64,000 nt of DNA, taken from the NCBI RefSeq assembly GCF_963259705.1, contig NC_081847.1:86054485-86118484 (forward strand), in the 5' to 3' direction. Source of the DNA: Myotis daubentonii (lineage: Eukaryota > Chordata > Mammalia > Chiroptera > Vespertilionidae). The notes under the pieces were generated by a model that was not told where the DNA came from, made no database searches, and saw only the letters and a program-made list of their open reading frames with translations. Positions within the stretch are counted from its first letter, which is position 1. Each line of letters begins with the position of its first letter. Below are positions 11,096-23,899 of the stretch, one piece after another. Both the position numbers and the translations under genes were made by a program.

Positions 11096-12000
11096 GTTGG
11101 AAGAAGAGAAGAGGAAGGGAGCGAGGGACTGCCTGCTTTTATACCTGCAGAAGTTGCGGCGGTGGGGAAGGGAGTCCAATGGTTTCAGGTGCAAACCCTC
11201 AAGGAATTCCCTCCCACGCGCTTGTTGACCTCAACCTGGGGCCTCTCCAGGTGTCAGTGCAGCCTCCTCCGCTGCCCCCTGCTCCCCCACCCCCTCACCG
11301 TGCACTCTGGGCGGAGACTTCCACATTCTCAACCTTTCAGAAATGTGTTGAAATCCTTTGTCTTCTGGTCGTTTCCCTCGTTCTCTTCATTGGTGTGGGT
11401 TTAGATTGATTTAAAGACCCCCTGGCTCTCATTTTAATGCTTAGTGCCGCATCTGAGTTGTCTGTCCTCTGCTGCAGCCGACCCCCAGTAGGACTTGAAT
11501 GCAAGAAGACTTGGGATTTCTGCTTAGCTAACGTTTCATGAGGCCAGCGGGGGAGAGGGAAGGGGAGACTACAATATGATAGTGTGAAATAATGTCCACA
11601 TTCGGTTGTCTTGGTAACAGCCTCCCTCTGTAAATAACACCTGGGGAGGTTGAAGGAGCAGAGAGGTACTGGCAGGGGGTTGATGGGAGAAGGCAAGGTA
11701 ATCACCAGATTGGAACCACTCAGTGGCTAGACCAGCGCGGTGGCTGGGAACAAAGTCACACCTGTCAGTAGTTTCTGCAGGGCCCCGAACCTGTTCAGTC
11801 ATGCAAGCAAGACTCCGGGTTGAGAGAGGAGAACAGACAGCCGTGCTTTTGGGGGAGGGGCATTGCTTTAGTTACATTATCCTTTACCCGCTGCTTAGAG
11901 GGGCTCCTTGACCCTCTCTTCCCCTTCTCTCAGCATCCCAGGAAATGACCTCCATGATGTCAGTTTCCTCAAATAGCCAAGGTGAGGCCTAACCTTTTCT

Positions 12001-12298
12001 TTTTTTGGTTTAATTTTATTTTTTTATTGTTTAAAGTATTACAAATAGTACTACATATGTCTCCCTTTTCCCCCATTGACCTCCCCCCGCCTCCCCTACC
12101 TCCACCACCCCCAGTGTCTGTGGCCATTGGTTATGCTTATATGCATGCATACAAGATACAAGTCCTTCGGTTGATCTCTTACCCCACCCCCAACCCTCCC
12201 CTGCCTTCCTGCTGTAGTTTGACAGTCTGTTCGATGCTGCTTTGTCTCTGTATCTATTTCGGTTCATCAGTTTATGATGTTCATTATATTCCATAAAT
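12001..12298 (-). mobile_element. Young 5'-truncated L1 (3' UTR only) with perfect TSD
   Basis: On the minus strand this is the G-rich bat L1 3' UTR ending in AATAAA and an A-rich tail (here tttttttggtttaattttat). The 14-mer GCCTAACCTTTTCT flanks both ends exactly (11987-12000 and 12299-12312). An exact 14-bp duplication and a 298-bp length indicate a recent, strongly 5'-truncated target-primed insertion. No coding sequence remains. Confidence 0.92.
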
Positions 12299-12554
12299 GC
12301 CTAACCTTTTCTAACCAGGACACAGGTTTTCACTCCACGGCTGGAGACAAGGCTTAAATACAGGTTCCCAAGAGAGGGGAAACCTGGCATCTTGGTCACA
12401 CAGAAAAGGGAAGGCAGTCCCTTGTCAAGGGGCACATGCCAAGCAAATGACAAGTGAGGGGTGTCACTTAGCACACCAGCTTCATGGTCTCACTACTGGG
12501 ACAGCTCCTAGCAGGAAGCATGCTGGGGCATTTAATCCACTCAGGCAGCCTCGT

Positions 12555-12740
12555 GGTAAGGGGAAGGAGTCTGGTGGCAGACTGCTGGGGTTCCAAGCCC
12601 AGCCCTGGCACTTCCCAGCTCGGTACGCTTGGGCAAGTCTCTTCACCAATCTCTGCCTCGACTTCCCATTTGTAAGTGGACGTCATACTGACATGTTCTA
12701 GCAATATTGTGAGGTTAAATGAGATAAAGCACATTGTGAC
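12555..12740 (+). mobile_element. MIR SINE
   Basis: Forward MIR core order: gtctggtggcagactgctgg, cttgggcaagtctcttcacc, a tttgtaag region, then gtgaggttaaatgagataaa. Diverged, ancient. Confidence 0.75.
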
Positions 12741-12884
12741 CTGCTGTTATTACTTAGGGTGGGCAGGTGGATAACATCTATGTGATGATGATTTCAGCAG
12801 TCCTTTGTGTGATATTCTTACTTTTTACGCTGCCTTCCTGCCTATTGCTTTGAACACTCACAAAAACCATGTGAGATAAACGTG

Positions 12885-13640
12885 GAAGGCATTAATATTT
12901 TGGTTAACAGATGTGGAAACAGGCTCAAGTTCATGTAACCTATTAGTGGCAGAGGTCAGACTTGAACCCAGTGTGTTTTCATAAAACCAAAGGTCCTCCA
13001 CTCCACTGCACCCCATAGTCACCTTCTCCCCGAGTTTCCATAGCCCCAGCCCAAGCGTAGGCAGTCCCTGAAGTCTCCCTTGGTGGGAGTGGACTGCCTC
13101 CTCCTGGCAGTTTCCAACAAATTACATGAGGCTCTTCATAAAAAGTTCGTGGGAGCATGACGGGGCTCCTTTGCCCTTGGCTGTTTGCTGGTGATTGGGG
13201 TGACTTTGTTCTGCGCTGCACCTGGTCCTCTACACCTGGGAGGAGCACACCTGGCCGGTCAGAGTGAGAGATCTCAACAGGAGCATGGAATGGAGCAGGT
13301 GGGCTCTGCCCAGACCACTCAAGCACAGACAAGCAGAACTGTGGCCTGTGGGTTTGTGCAAGGACCATGGGAGGACCTCAACGGGCCCCTCTCCCCAGGC
13401 GGTCCACACCCTCAGGGCAGGCAGCACTTGGGAGAAGGCTACCCTGGAGCCTCTTGCTCCTCACAGGACAGAGGAGGATGCCACCTCCTGCTCCAGCTCT
13501 AGGAGAAGGAATGAAAGGTGGTCCCAGCCCAGCCTCACCTTCCTCTCCAGCCTCACTTTCCCCCATGCCACCTGCGGCCCAGCAGATCCATCCCACCGGC
13601 TGTCTCTGTTCCTCCAACATCAGACTTCTCAAGGCTCTCA
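12885..13640. other. Non-coding, mostly unique sequence
   Basis: 12890-12980 contains a reverse-MIR-like piece (agatgtggaaacaggctc, cagacttgaacccag). The remainder is C/G-rich unique sequence. Open frames on both strands are long because of composition only. Confidence 0.45.
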
Positions 13641-13689
13641 TGGTTCTGGCCCCTGTGCCCAGAGGGATCTCCATCTCCCCAGCCTACCT

Positions 13690-14012
13690 CCTGGGTAGCC
13701 TCTACTCCTTCATCATGCCTCAACTTAAATGTCACTTCTTCAGGAAACCTGCCATTTTCCCCCAAAGTAATTGCCTCTTTGTCAGCTCTACTCAGAGCAT
13801 CCTGTACTTTCCCATCATACACTTATCACAATTGTCATCATCCATAGGTGCTATTTGTGCCACTGTTTGTGTCCCATCTGCCCCCTCCCTCCCCCCGCCC
13901 CCAGAACGGTTAAGTTGCGTGGCGCGGGCACTGTGTCTGCTGTATTTGCCCCTGGGTCCCACGGCCGGGTACATAACGATGCTCAGTAAATATTACATGA
14001 AAGTATCAAATA
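13690..14012 (+). mobile_element. L2 LINE 3' end
   Basis: L2 landmarks in order: cttaaatgtcacttcttcag, gaaacctgccattttccccc, acttatcacaattgtcatca, cactgtgtctgctgtatttg and the terminal ctcagtaaatattacatgaa. A 217-codon open frame starting at 13367 runs through it and is not a gene. Confidence 0.75.
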
Positions 14013-15199
14013 TTAAATAACACTGCGTGCCAGTGCTTTGGCCAGTGGAAAGTTGCTCGGCAAATGTGTTTTCATCTTAATTTTATTGCTATCCATGGGA
14101 TACCAAATAATGAAAGGACTGCCTACAGCAGCTGAGGTTTCGGGCATGGGCCATAAGAGGCTCAGCTGTGCAGGATCTCGCAGCGGGGCTGCTCCTGAAG
14201 GAGGGGCGTGGACGAGTGAGCCTGAGGAGGTCGCTTGGACTCAGTCTTGATAAACAACCTGAATTTAGCATCCTCATCTTGTCAGCGTGATGATCTGAAA
14301 GCCAGGAGGCAAAAAAAGGAACGAACACCCGAGGGGATGGCCTGCAGTCACTCTCCGGGTTTATTTTTGCTTAAGCGAGTCTGTTGCCACCGTGCTGATG
14401 ACACCTGCCTTCGGCGTGTGCTCAAGGGAGTGTGCAGTTACCAGGGTTCTACCAGGAAAATCCCTTCTCTGGTCCCAGTTTCCTTCAGTTCTGCTGGACT
14501 CTCTAACACTCCTACTAAGAAGTGTTTCCACACCTCCGCTCAGCCCCCGCCTGACCTCACCATCACCCACGCCTGTCTCAGCTCCTGAGGCTGTCCCTCT
14601 GGTCCTCAGGACCCACCCATTCCACTGCTTCCTTATGCCATCCTGCCTGAACATCTGCTCTTGTCCTAGGGAGCTGACCGTGCTTCCGCCAGCAGGTCAC
14701 CCCTCCGGGGGAACGTGCCTTCATAGATCACTTCCCCCAAGCTCCTCTTCCAAACATTTCCCACCAGCCCCCTTCCCACCCCGTCTCTTCATTTTCTCAT
14801 CAACTTTTTATGGGCACCTACTCTGTGCCAGGAGCTGCATAAGGCTGGGGATGTAAAATGAATCAGCCACTGTGCTTTTGCCCTCGGGTTTCCCAGTTGA
14901 GTGGGAAGAAGGATCCACAGAGAGGTACAGTCCCATGAGATCACTGCCATATGTGTGTGCATAGTGTGTGCAGGGTGACATTTGGGCACAGCATGGATAG
15001 GGTTGCTCCAGGAACACAAAGAGGGTTTGCCTGTGGTTGGAACGTGGTGAATTGGGTGATCACCCGAGTCTATGGGGTGCAGTTTATGGGCGCAGTTGGA
15101 CATGAGGTGGAAAGACAGGTGCAGGTCTGATGTGGGGTCTGTGTGAGGAGCTTGGGCTTTAATCATTGGGCAGTGGAGAGCTATTAAAATGTTTAGAGA

Positions 15200-18100
15200 C
15201 GAATAAAATGATTAGATGTGTTTTAGAACTACTGGGAGGAGGATGGATTGTAGAAGATCCTTGAAGGTGGCAGAGAGAGCATTTGGGGGCTGCTGGGACT
15301 TCCTTCCTTCATTCGTTCGTTCTAAGCATGTTTACTGAGGGATGCCACAGATGCCATGGCTATCTCCCCTGCTGCTGCAATGAGGCTAGGAAGATGCAGA
15401 CCTGGACAGAGAGGGATATCCAGGACCTAAACTAGGGCAATATTTCCAGGAGGGAGTCTTACCTCCCTCCCTTGACCTGTTCACTCTGGCCACAGCCTTC
15501 ACCATGCTTCCCCTGGGACCTGATCTCCTAGCGAGGCCTTGGAAGGAGGTGAAAGAGAAGGAACAAGTCCAGCCGAAGAGAGCATCCTGAGCACAGGCGC
15601 AGGGGTTGAAAGGTCACCAAGATTTCCCCAGGCCTTAGTCCCAATCGCTTCTTCTGGCAATTCAAAAGACTCAGAGCAAACTTTGATCCATGAGCATAGC
15701 ATGGAGGCTGGCCTTCACGCCTTTCGGCAGTTGTGTCAAAGAAAGACAGAACAAATTGATCCGCAGAGTCTAGAGAAGTCCTATCAAAGCCAGTGCTTTG
15801 GTTTGTTTGTTGTTTTATTTCAAAGAAATGCTTGCCTTATAAACTAAACAAAGGGATGGGGGTAGGCCGTGGATCCCAGACCCTCCACCTCGGTTCTGGT
15901 TGATCAGAACTTTGAGGCCCACATTGTGCCGCGCCGGCACAACCACGGGTGAATCTGAGTGGGGGCGGCTGAAAGGCTTAGAAAAGACAGACATGAGAAT
16001 GAAAGCTGGGTCTCGGTGGGACGCTGCTTTTCTGAGAGACAGCGACCACACCCACAGCCATGCCTTTATTTTATAGCAGATGCTACGAGGCAAAGTAAGG
16101 GTGTGGTCAAGATGTTGTCAATCCTACTCAACTACATGCACCTGAACTCTATCGCTCAGACACATGGGGCCACGTGTTCGGACCACAGGTTCACGCTTAC
16201 AACCACAGCCGTTGGCTATAATTGTGCTGGGAGGGCTCTGCCCTCCAAGCTGGGACTTGCACGTGACAATGAGAGGACTGTGCCCTCTCATCAGTCCAAG
16301 GCTTGAACCTGTCCAAACACTGTAGCTGCTCCCCACACCACATGTATTTCTCTTCAGGCTTTCTGAGGCCAAGCCTCCTGAATTGCCCAAGACCCTATAT
16401 CTGCCCATACTTGGGATCCTCATTTGCAAGTGAGATGGTTGAAACAGATTCAGAGCTAAAAACAATTTACATTGCAACTTGAAAAAAGAGAGTTATTTGG
16501 TCATTGGCGATGTAAAGCCTTATTCTGAAAGCAACCTTCTTCCCACCAACGCGGCCATCACTGTAAGTAGGGTTCTGTCCCCGCGGTGAGCAGCTCACCC
16601 AAGTGGGAGGTGACCAGTGCAGGAGGAGGAGCTCCTTTCGACCACCCCTTCTTACGATCCGCCTCTACCTCTTCCCGCGTGTTCTAGAGGCAGCTCTGTC
16701 CAGGATGCATAGCTAGTCAACTGCCTTACCCACCCCTTTGAGCCCCACTTTGCCCTGGCCCTGTGGCATTGATAGATATTGATGGTACCCTCTATCTAGT
16801 AGCCTTCATCCCAAAGGGTGACTTGGAGACTGCGTCTGCATATAAGCCTGGGGGTGGCTGAGACCTTCCCCAGGCGCCCTCTGCCCAGACCCATTGACGT
16901 CCTGCCTGTTCCAGGCACACGGGCACTCCAGGTCATAATGAGGAGGCAGCCTGGTTTGGGCTGGTTTTTCGGAACTCACTAAACCCTGAGGGTCTGTTAT
17001 CTGGAGTGCTCTACTGCGCCACGGTCCAGCCTGGGCACTCACACTGCGTTGGCTGGGGCGCCAGCCTGGCCCAGGTTTCCAGCTAACTACTCTGCAGGTA
17101 AAATCCAGTTCCTGGCCCAGGACTCCCCATACCTGGCGGAACTGTGGAGTTCTTGGCTGCCGGCACAATCACATTTGTCAAGCTAATGCACTGTGTAGTG
17201 TTGGTCATGTGGCTGCTGTTGTCAAGGTTCCAGCATTTTCTGCAGTGAGGACTTTATCGATGTGTGTGGCAAAGGCTCCTGGGCCGTGAGGATGGTATGT
17301 GTGTGCCAAGTGCTAACAATAGTCGAGCAACTCACAAAGAAGGCAGACAGTCGCCTCTGGGAGGAAGGTGAGGTCCCTCTTTCTTCCCACGACTCTCCCA
17401 TTCTCTCTCCTTATTCCTCCACTCTGTTCTTCTCTCTCTCTCTCCCTCCCTCCCTGCTTCCCTCCTTCTCTCCTTCTCTCTCTCTCTCCTCCCTCTTAGT
17501 TCCTCCCGTTCAACCCTGCTCCCCCAACTGGGGCTCGGACCTTGCCTTGTATCATTAGGATTCTGAGTGTTGAGTTCCCTACTGATGCACATGCATAGGA
17601 CTGTCCACGTTGCTGTGATTCATTTACTGTCTGTTACGCCTCAATGCACAGAAGTGTCTTGCTCCTGGCCTTATAGGGGCCTAGTTCTTCTCGGACTAAA
17701 TGAAATTGGAGCTTTACTTATGCAGCAAACACTGGCTCAGCCCCTCAGAGGCCAGGCACCAGCTCCACACCTCCTCAGTGGGACAGGGACCGATTCACAA
17801 TCCCCCCTTTTTCCCTGCCTCCCCCCAAGGCAGCTTGGCCCCCATCTCTGCTCTCAGTGAAGGGACAGGATCCCAGTGGGGAAGGCTGGCAGCTGCTGCC
17901 ACATGGTCCGTATGTGACTTTTTGTTCCTGACACAGAACAGTTACTTAATAATTTGAGGAGAAAGAGCTGCTCCTTCGCAGCCAGCCGGTCCCTGCCTTG
18001 CCCAGGTCTTGGCCAGCTCGGTCAGGATCCCCTTGCTCATTTGATGGAGGGAGGCTGGGTGATCTGCAAAGCCATCTTGAGGCCCAAGAAGTGCCTGGTC

Positions 18101-18840
18101 CCTGCCTCTCTGAGTGACCTTGGGAGAGTCATTTCCATTTTCTGGGCCTCAGTTTCCTCACCTGGTAGTGGCGGGAGGGTTGGTCCCTATTTCGGTTAGT
18201 ATGAACTGACCTGGGATTGATCAGACACCCAAAGGCCAGGATGGTCATCTTTCTCCAAATGGAATCAAAACCAGCTCCGAATGCACATGCCAGCCGGTGG
18301 GAAAGCCAGCGTCTGTCGCCATCCAGGACCCGCCTTTCCTTTAAGAGCCCCAGGGTGGCAGGGGGAGGGGTGGGTTCATCAGTCCATTGCCCACCTCCCC
18401 GTCCCCTTCTTCTATTGCTTCTTTGCTTTCCTTTCCAACCTTCCTGCACGTCCCTCCCAGGCAGTGGAGCCACCTGTCTTCTTCTCCAGGGAGCTCTTCC
18501 GTGTCCAGTGGGGTGGGGTGGCCTCCCATGGGGCCTGCCCATTAAGACAGAAGAGACTTATTTGTGTGTGGAACCCCTCACAGGCTTGCCTGAGGTCCAG
18601 AGACACTCCCTGCAGCTCTCCTGCCAGAGCAGGGAGGCAAGCAAAAAAGCAAGCACCCGACAGCATTCGTTGCCTCTCCGACAGGTCATGTTCCCACGAT
18701 GTGATCTCCATAGCACGTGGCTCTGACTTTCGGAGCCTAATAACTTTTTGGTGAAGGAGCCACTCACAGGAGAGCGGGAGAGAAAGGGCTTTGGACATAG
18801 TTAGGTCAGAGCAATGGCCTCGCCCCAATGGACTTGGTTA
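15200..18840. other. Unique non-coding stretch
   Basis: No exon or young transposon was recognised. 17412-17495 is a CT-rich low-complexity tract (tctctctctctccctccctc). 18100-18180 contains a MIR-like word (cttgggagagtcatttccat, then gggcctcagtttcctcacc). The rest is ordinary non-coding sequence. Confidence 0.45.
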
Positions 18841-18841
18841 G

Positions 18842-19120
18842 TGTCTTAGTTGGGACTGTTGTCAAAGAGTAGACCGGCTGGCATGTAAGGAACGGAAGCG
18901 TATTTCTTATGGTCCCGGAGGCTGGAAAGTCCGAGATCAGGGTGCCAGCATGGTCAGGTTCTGGGGAAAGCCCTCTTCTGGGTTGCAGACGGCTGGCTTC
19001 TCATTGTGTCCTCACCTGGCAGAAAGGGCGAGAGCTGTCAGGGGTCCCTATATCCGGCACTAATCCCATCGAGGAGGGCTCCATCCTCATTACCTTCTAG
19101 ATAGGGATAACTTAGCCTAA
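18842..19120 (-). mobile_element. MaLR-type (MST/MLT1) LTR, minus strand, truncated
   Basis: TGTCTTAGTTGGGACTGTTG, ggaggctggaaagtccgaga, tctcattgtgtcctcacctg and gcactaatcccatcgaggag give the reverse complement of a MaLR LTR. The right end is truncated and followed by a short (AAAC)n run near 19144-19165. An ancient ERVL-MaLR relic without internal genes. Confidence 0.7.
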
Positions 19121-20612
19121 AGTCCCCCCAATCCTGCCACCCGCAAACAAACAAACAAACAAACACTCAAAACACATGTGCAATGGCCGGTGGGCCAATA
19201 CTCACCTTCCACGTGGAGGAATGTGAAGGGGTGAGCCTGAGAGATGAGGAAGTAACAATCCCAACCCCCAGGGCCCAGCTGAAGTCACTGCGTTAATTTT
19301 AAAATGGATAATTTTAGTATAATTGAGTTGTGGTCATGACTTTCCTCCCATCTGAGCTTTATGCTTTTGAAAGTGTCCCCGTACCCCCGTGCGTCATTGG
19401 GACAGTGTGGTGATTCCCACTTCCCAGATTTGAAACTTCTTGCCCGAGGGCTCACAGGACTAGAACCCAGGCCTCGTGGCTCCGTTCCCATGGCTTTTCT
19501 CCTTGGCTGTGTCAGCCCCAGGGGGCCCAGGGATTGTTGCTATCATCTGTGCTGTGGAAAGGCCACTCCTGTCATTTATGAGCAGGGAGATGGAATTGCT
19601 GAGGGACATCTTTTCTGCCCTACAAATGATTTCTTTCTACCTCGGAGCACAGCCCCTGTAAATGATTAGCCTCCATGGGAAGCGTGGGAGGCCGCGGTGC
19701 ACACGCTCCCTGGATAATGGGCCAGGTGACTGGGTGAGAAGCAGGGCTGGTGAAAGGAAGTCAAGGACTCTGAAATTTAAAGAGAACGCAGGATTCGAAT
19801 CAGACAAGGTCTGTGAAATTCTCACATCTGGTTGGCCTCTCTCAAAGGGAGGAAAGAAACAGGACAGTCTGTTAACAAACGTGAACTTGTGCACAATGGT
19901 CTGGAATGGGGCACTTCTCAGAAGGTGTTTGTTCTGCCCACATATTATTCTTTATGATTGAGTAGGTTAGGAATTGGGCCTTGGGTACAGGGCCCAATAG
20001 TGATGCAGACGATGAGGGTATCCTGTCCCTTCCAAGTCAAACACTGAATTCAAGCAATTAAAGCTGAAACAAAGAGGGACATGAGCTGGGGAGGACAGGG
20101 AGACACAGATAAGACAGTCTGGAGAGGGAACGGAGCATCAAGGAAGGCTTCCTGGGCGAAGGGGCATTTAAACTTAGGCCTAAAGGATAAGTAAGAATTA
20201 GCCAGGGCAGGAAGAGCGGGAACAGCCTGTGTGGAGGCCCAGAGGCGGGGCGGACAGGACACTTTCAGTGAAGGAAAGACGTTTTGTATGGCTGGTGAGT
20301 AGAGTCGAGGAAACCAGGAGATCAGAGGCTGGAGAAGTTTAGAAAGGATGTCCGTTCCCAAGATGACTTAAGGGAGCAGAGTAAATCCTCCTCCAAGGAA
20401 CTGGGAAAACCAAGAAAGCAAAAGCAGACACTCAAGTGTGAGAGGGCCGGGCTGGGGGGTCTGCAACCGGAAGCCCACAGGAGATGGCGCGGGGAGTAAG
20501 GGGTCCCATGTAGGGGTCCCAACGTTCGGCAGGAGAGGTCAGGTCTGAACATTGACTCCTTAAGGGTCAGTGGCTGTGCTTTCCCATGATGGCTAATTAA
20601 ATCTGGGCTCAG

Positions 20613-20837
20613 GCCCTAACTAACCGGTTTGACTCAATGGATAGAGTGTCAGCCTGCAGACTCAGGGGTCCCAGGTTCGATTCCGGTCAAGGGCATGTAC
20701 CTTGGTTGCGGGCACATCCCCAGTAGGGAGTATGCAGGAAGCAGCTGATCGATGTTTCTCTCTCATCGATGTTTCTAACTCTCTATCCCTCTCCCTTCCT
20801 CTCTGTAAAAAAATCAATAACATATATTTAAAAAAAT
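20613..20837 (+). mobile_element. Ves SINE, full length, with 14-bp TSD
   Basis: Head gccctaactaaccggtttga with tRNA-like A-box region, B box GGTTCGATTCC, then the Ves body (catcgatgtttctaactctc) and an A-rich tail. The 14-mer AAATCTGGGCTCAG occurs exactly before (20599-20612) and after (20838-20851). A recent L1-mobilised insertion. Confidence 0.95.
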
Positions 20838-22293
20838 AAATCTGGGCTCAGAGCGAGGAATCTCCGAATTCAAGGAAGGCACGGCGGGGGGTGGCGGGGT
20901 GAGAAATTAAAAATGCGGGCTCTGCTTTGGAGAAGCTTAGCCGCTGGCTGGGATCTCTGCCCTTAGGTCCCAGTCCAAGCCAAGCAAGTCCCAAATGGGG
21001 CCTCCCCTCAGCCGCTAAAGTCACACTGTCCTGATTTAGATTTCGAAAGAAGCCAAGGTCCTCAGCGATCCCAGGTTTATTTCCTTAAAAGAGAGAGTGA
21101 GGAGGTTCCCCTTCTACCTACAAAGGTCAAACGTAGGAGTTGTCTGAACCCAGATGGACCAAAACGCTGGCACGCACACGCTCCTTCACACGCTTGTGAC
21201 CTGCATGCTGGTCAACGCCCAGGCTCAAGCCTGGGCAGGTGTAGCCTCGGCAGCTGTGCCGTTTCCATGGTGACCAGCATCTACACTTCACCTGTGGGAC
21301 TCAGACTGCCCTGTCTCCCCAGCTTTGCGTGACGTGAGCCTGGAGCTCCCATGGGGCTGCCGGAATTTCTCTGCTATTTCAGGGCTGTTGGGAGGCCTGG
21401 GCAGCCTCTGTTCTCCCCGGCTGGTTATGTAATTTTCAAGGAAAAAGGCCGAGCAAAGACTGAACAGAACGCTCCCAGAGTTACACCCCCTCTCCGCGCC
21501 TGATATTCCCTTTGCTCACTTTTTCTTCCCACCTTCGGTACACCTCCTCTCATCCCCTCCCAGTGAGATCAAAGCAGCAGCTTTCCCTCCTGTCTCTTCC
21601 TTGGCAGCACCCTCACCAGCATGTTCTGGAGGAAAACAAGCCCATGTGGGCAGCATCACTGCCCGCAGGGACGCTGAGATGTTCACGCGTCCCAGGGAGG
21701 GTGCCCACTGGGGCCTGGCGCTCAGGGCCTGCAGTGAGACATTCACTTTAGCCTAAGCAGGGCTTCGGGCTCGGGTCCCCGGCTGTCCTGTGGCTGGTGT
21801 GTGAAGGGTTAGACCTCAGCTGGGAGAGGTCCTGGGCATGGAGGCACGGAGCACAGGAAGTGCCACCTGAGCACCTGAGGGGCAGCCATCTGCCCGTGCA
21901 CCTGGGTTTTCCCAAACAGAAAGGCTTTCTGGGCAGGTTACTTCATATGAACTCCAGCCCGCTCCCCTCCTGGGTGGAGGGGAGGGTACTTCTTTTAAAA
22001 GCTGGAAGACCAGAAGAGTTGTTCTCCTAATTCCTGGGAGCACCACCATCGCATGGTAAACCCAGCTGAGTCACTGTTAAAAATCAGACATAAGCCCGGC
22101 CGGCAAGGCTCAGTGGCTGAGCTTTAACCTATGAACCAGGAGGTCACGGCTTGATTCCTGGTTGAGGCACATGCCACGTGCCCAGGTTGTGGGCTTGATC
22201 CCCAGTGGGGGATGTGCAGGAGGCAGCTGATCAATGATTCTCTCACATAATTGATGTTTCTCTCTCTTTCTCTCTGAAATCAATAAAAATATA

Positions 22294-22722
22294 TACTGCG
22301 TGGCCAGATTATTATGACCACCCCATCAGTACAATGAAGTGATTTAGTTATGCAAATAATAATAATAATAAAACCTTGAGAGTATTTGCTTAGGAAGTTT
22401 TCTTTTTTTTTTCTTTTTAATATATTTTATTGATTTTTTTTTTTTTTTTACAAAGAAGAAGGGAGAGGGATAGAGAGTTAGAAACATCGATGAGAGAGAA
22501 ACATCGATCAGCTGCCTCCTGCACAGTCCCTACTGGGGATGTGCCCACAACCAAGGTACATGCCCTTGACCGGAATCGAACCTGGGACCCTTGAGTCCAC
22601 AGGCCAGCGCTCTATCCACTGAGCCAAACCAGTTAGGGCTTAGGAAGTTTTCAATATTCAGTATTTTTGGAAGTGTCAATGAAGTACTGATGGGGTGGCC
22701 ATAATAATCTGGCCACTCAGTG
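22294..22722. mobile_element. Tc1/mariner-like MITE with 39-bp TIRs, hosting a SINE
   Basis: The ends are inverted repeats of ~39 bp with three differences (right end read inward: CACTGAGTGGCCAGATTATT). Both are flanked by TA, the target duplication of Tc1/mariner transposases. Without the nested SINE the element is ~180 bp of AT-rich non-coding DNA, so it must have been moved in trans. Its family name is not known to me. Confidence 0.85.
22402..22639 (-). mobile_element. Ves SINE nested in the MITE
   Basis: Minus-strand Ves with head (complement of ccaaaccagttagggc), B box complement ggaatcgaacc, and a T-rich end. The 12-mer TTAGGAAGTTTT flanks it exactly (22390-22401, 22640-22651). Confidence 0.95.
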
Positions 22723-23229
22723 TATATTTAAAAAATATGACATAACACAATGACAATGACCTCGGGGCCAGCAGTTCCTTCCCTGGTGAGGAGTTGCCTT
22801 CCACTCCCTCTGCTCTTTTGGGGACTGTGTGCCATCCTGGCTGGAGCCCCCACCACCCTGGGAGAGCTGAAAGCTTTCATTTCTGGACAGCAGGGACACA
22901 TTTTAATTTCTCTTTCCATTTGGGTCATATTTTGTCATAACCAAACTCTTACTGCAAACATGTAGCCACTCTTGTGTCCACTGGAATTTATTTATTGAGG
23001 CCCTCATATTCCAGACCCTGGGGCTGCATCTGTGAGAAGGAGCAGGAGGGCACCTCCTCCCCCCACTCCCCTCCCTGAGGTTCTGTCTGGCTCTGGAATC
23101 TGATGAGATCCAAGCCAGGTAAGACCCAGGACCCCAGTTCAACGACTTCCAAAGGTCTCAGTCCAAGCCTGCCACTTCGTCATCCTGGAACAAGCAAGAA
23201 CTGCAAGTGTCGGAGCCCCTCCTCCCCAG

Positions 23230-23610
23230 GAGCTATGTGTAACAAACACCCCCAATTTAGCAGCTGAAACAGCATTATTGTCATGTAGTTTCTGTGGGTC
23301 AGGCATCCGGCACAGCTTAGCCAGGTGCCTGTGAGGTAAGGTCTCTGAGACGTCAGCAGGGCTGTGGCCGGGGCTGTAGTCCTCTCGAGGCTCCCCTCAG
23401 GGAAGATCTGCCTCCGAGCTCCCTGGCCTGGGTCCCCCCGAAAGGCTGCTTCATGACGTGGCACCAGCTTCCCAAGGAGTGAGCACCCAAGATGGAAGCC
23501 ACGGTCTTTCAATAACCTATTTCAGAAGGAAAATCCCATTACTTCTGCCATATTCTGTCCCTTAGAAGTGAGTCAATAAGTCCAGCATATTCTTAAGGGG
23601 AGGAGCTTAC
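23230..23610. mobile_element. Old interspersed repeat of uncertain class (LTR-like)
   Basis: agtttctgtgggtcaggcat, gcttagccaggtgcctgtg and ccttagaagtgagtcaataa read like a common ancient mammalian repeat, probably LTR-related. I cannot name the family with certainty. Confidence 0.35.
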
Positions 23611-23679
23611 ACACTGCCAAAGCCAGGAGGGGCGAGCATTGGTGGCACCTTAGACACTGCCTTCCTCATCCTCCAGGCG

Positions 23680-23850
23680 TCTTCTCTGACTCACCTGTCC
23701 TAACTCCTGCTCCACGTGAGGGGGATCATGTTGTAGCTGCTGAAGATTCCTGCTCCTGTGATTGTGACTGTTGTGGTTCTTCTCTCCCTGTGGGGATATA
23801 AGCTCCTGGCGGTCAGGAGCCATGTGCTCTACATCTCTCTATTAGACGGA
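23680..23850 (+). mobile_element. L2 LINE 3'-end fragment
   Basis: cgtcttctctgactcacctg, gatataagctcctggcggtc and aggagccatgtgctctacat follow the L2 3' terminal layout. Confidence 0.5.
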
Positions 23851-23899
23851 CCGTGTACCCTTGCTGGTACTATCATAAGATAATTCAGCCTCTGGTTAA

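Larger units (their letters stand above)
22095..22736 (+). mobile_element. Ves SINE variant, interrupted by a Tc1/mariner MITE
   Basis: Head gcccggccggcaaggctcag, body to caataaaaatata at 22293, then the MITE (22294-22722), then the remaining tail tatttaaaaaatat. The word GACATAA flanks the whole structure and supports one SINE insertion later split by the MITE. Confidence 0.8.

Noticed and set aside
13367..14020. 217-codon plus-strand open frame
   Set aside because: Its second half lies in an L2 LINE 3' end, and several overlapping frames on both strands are equally open.
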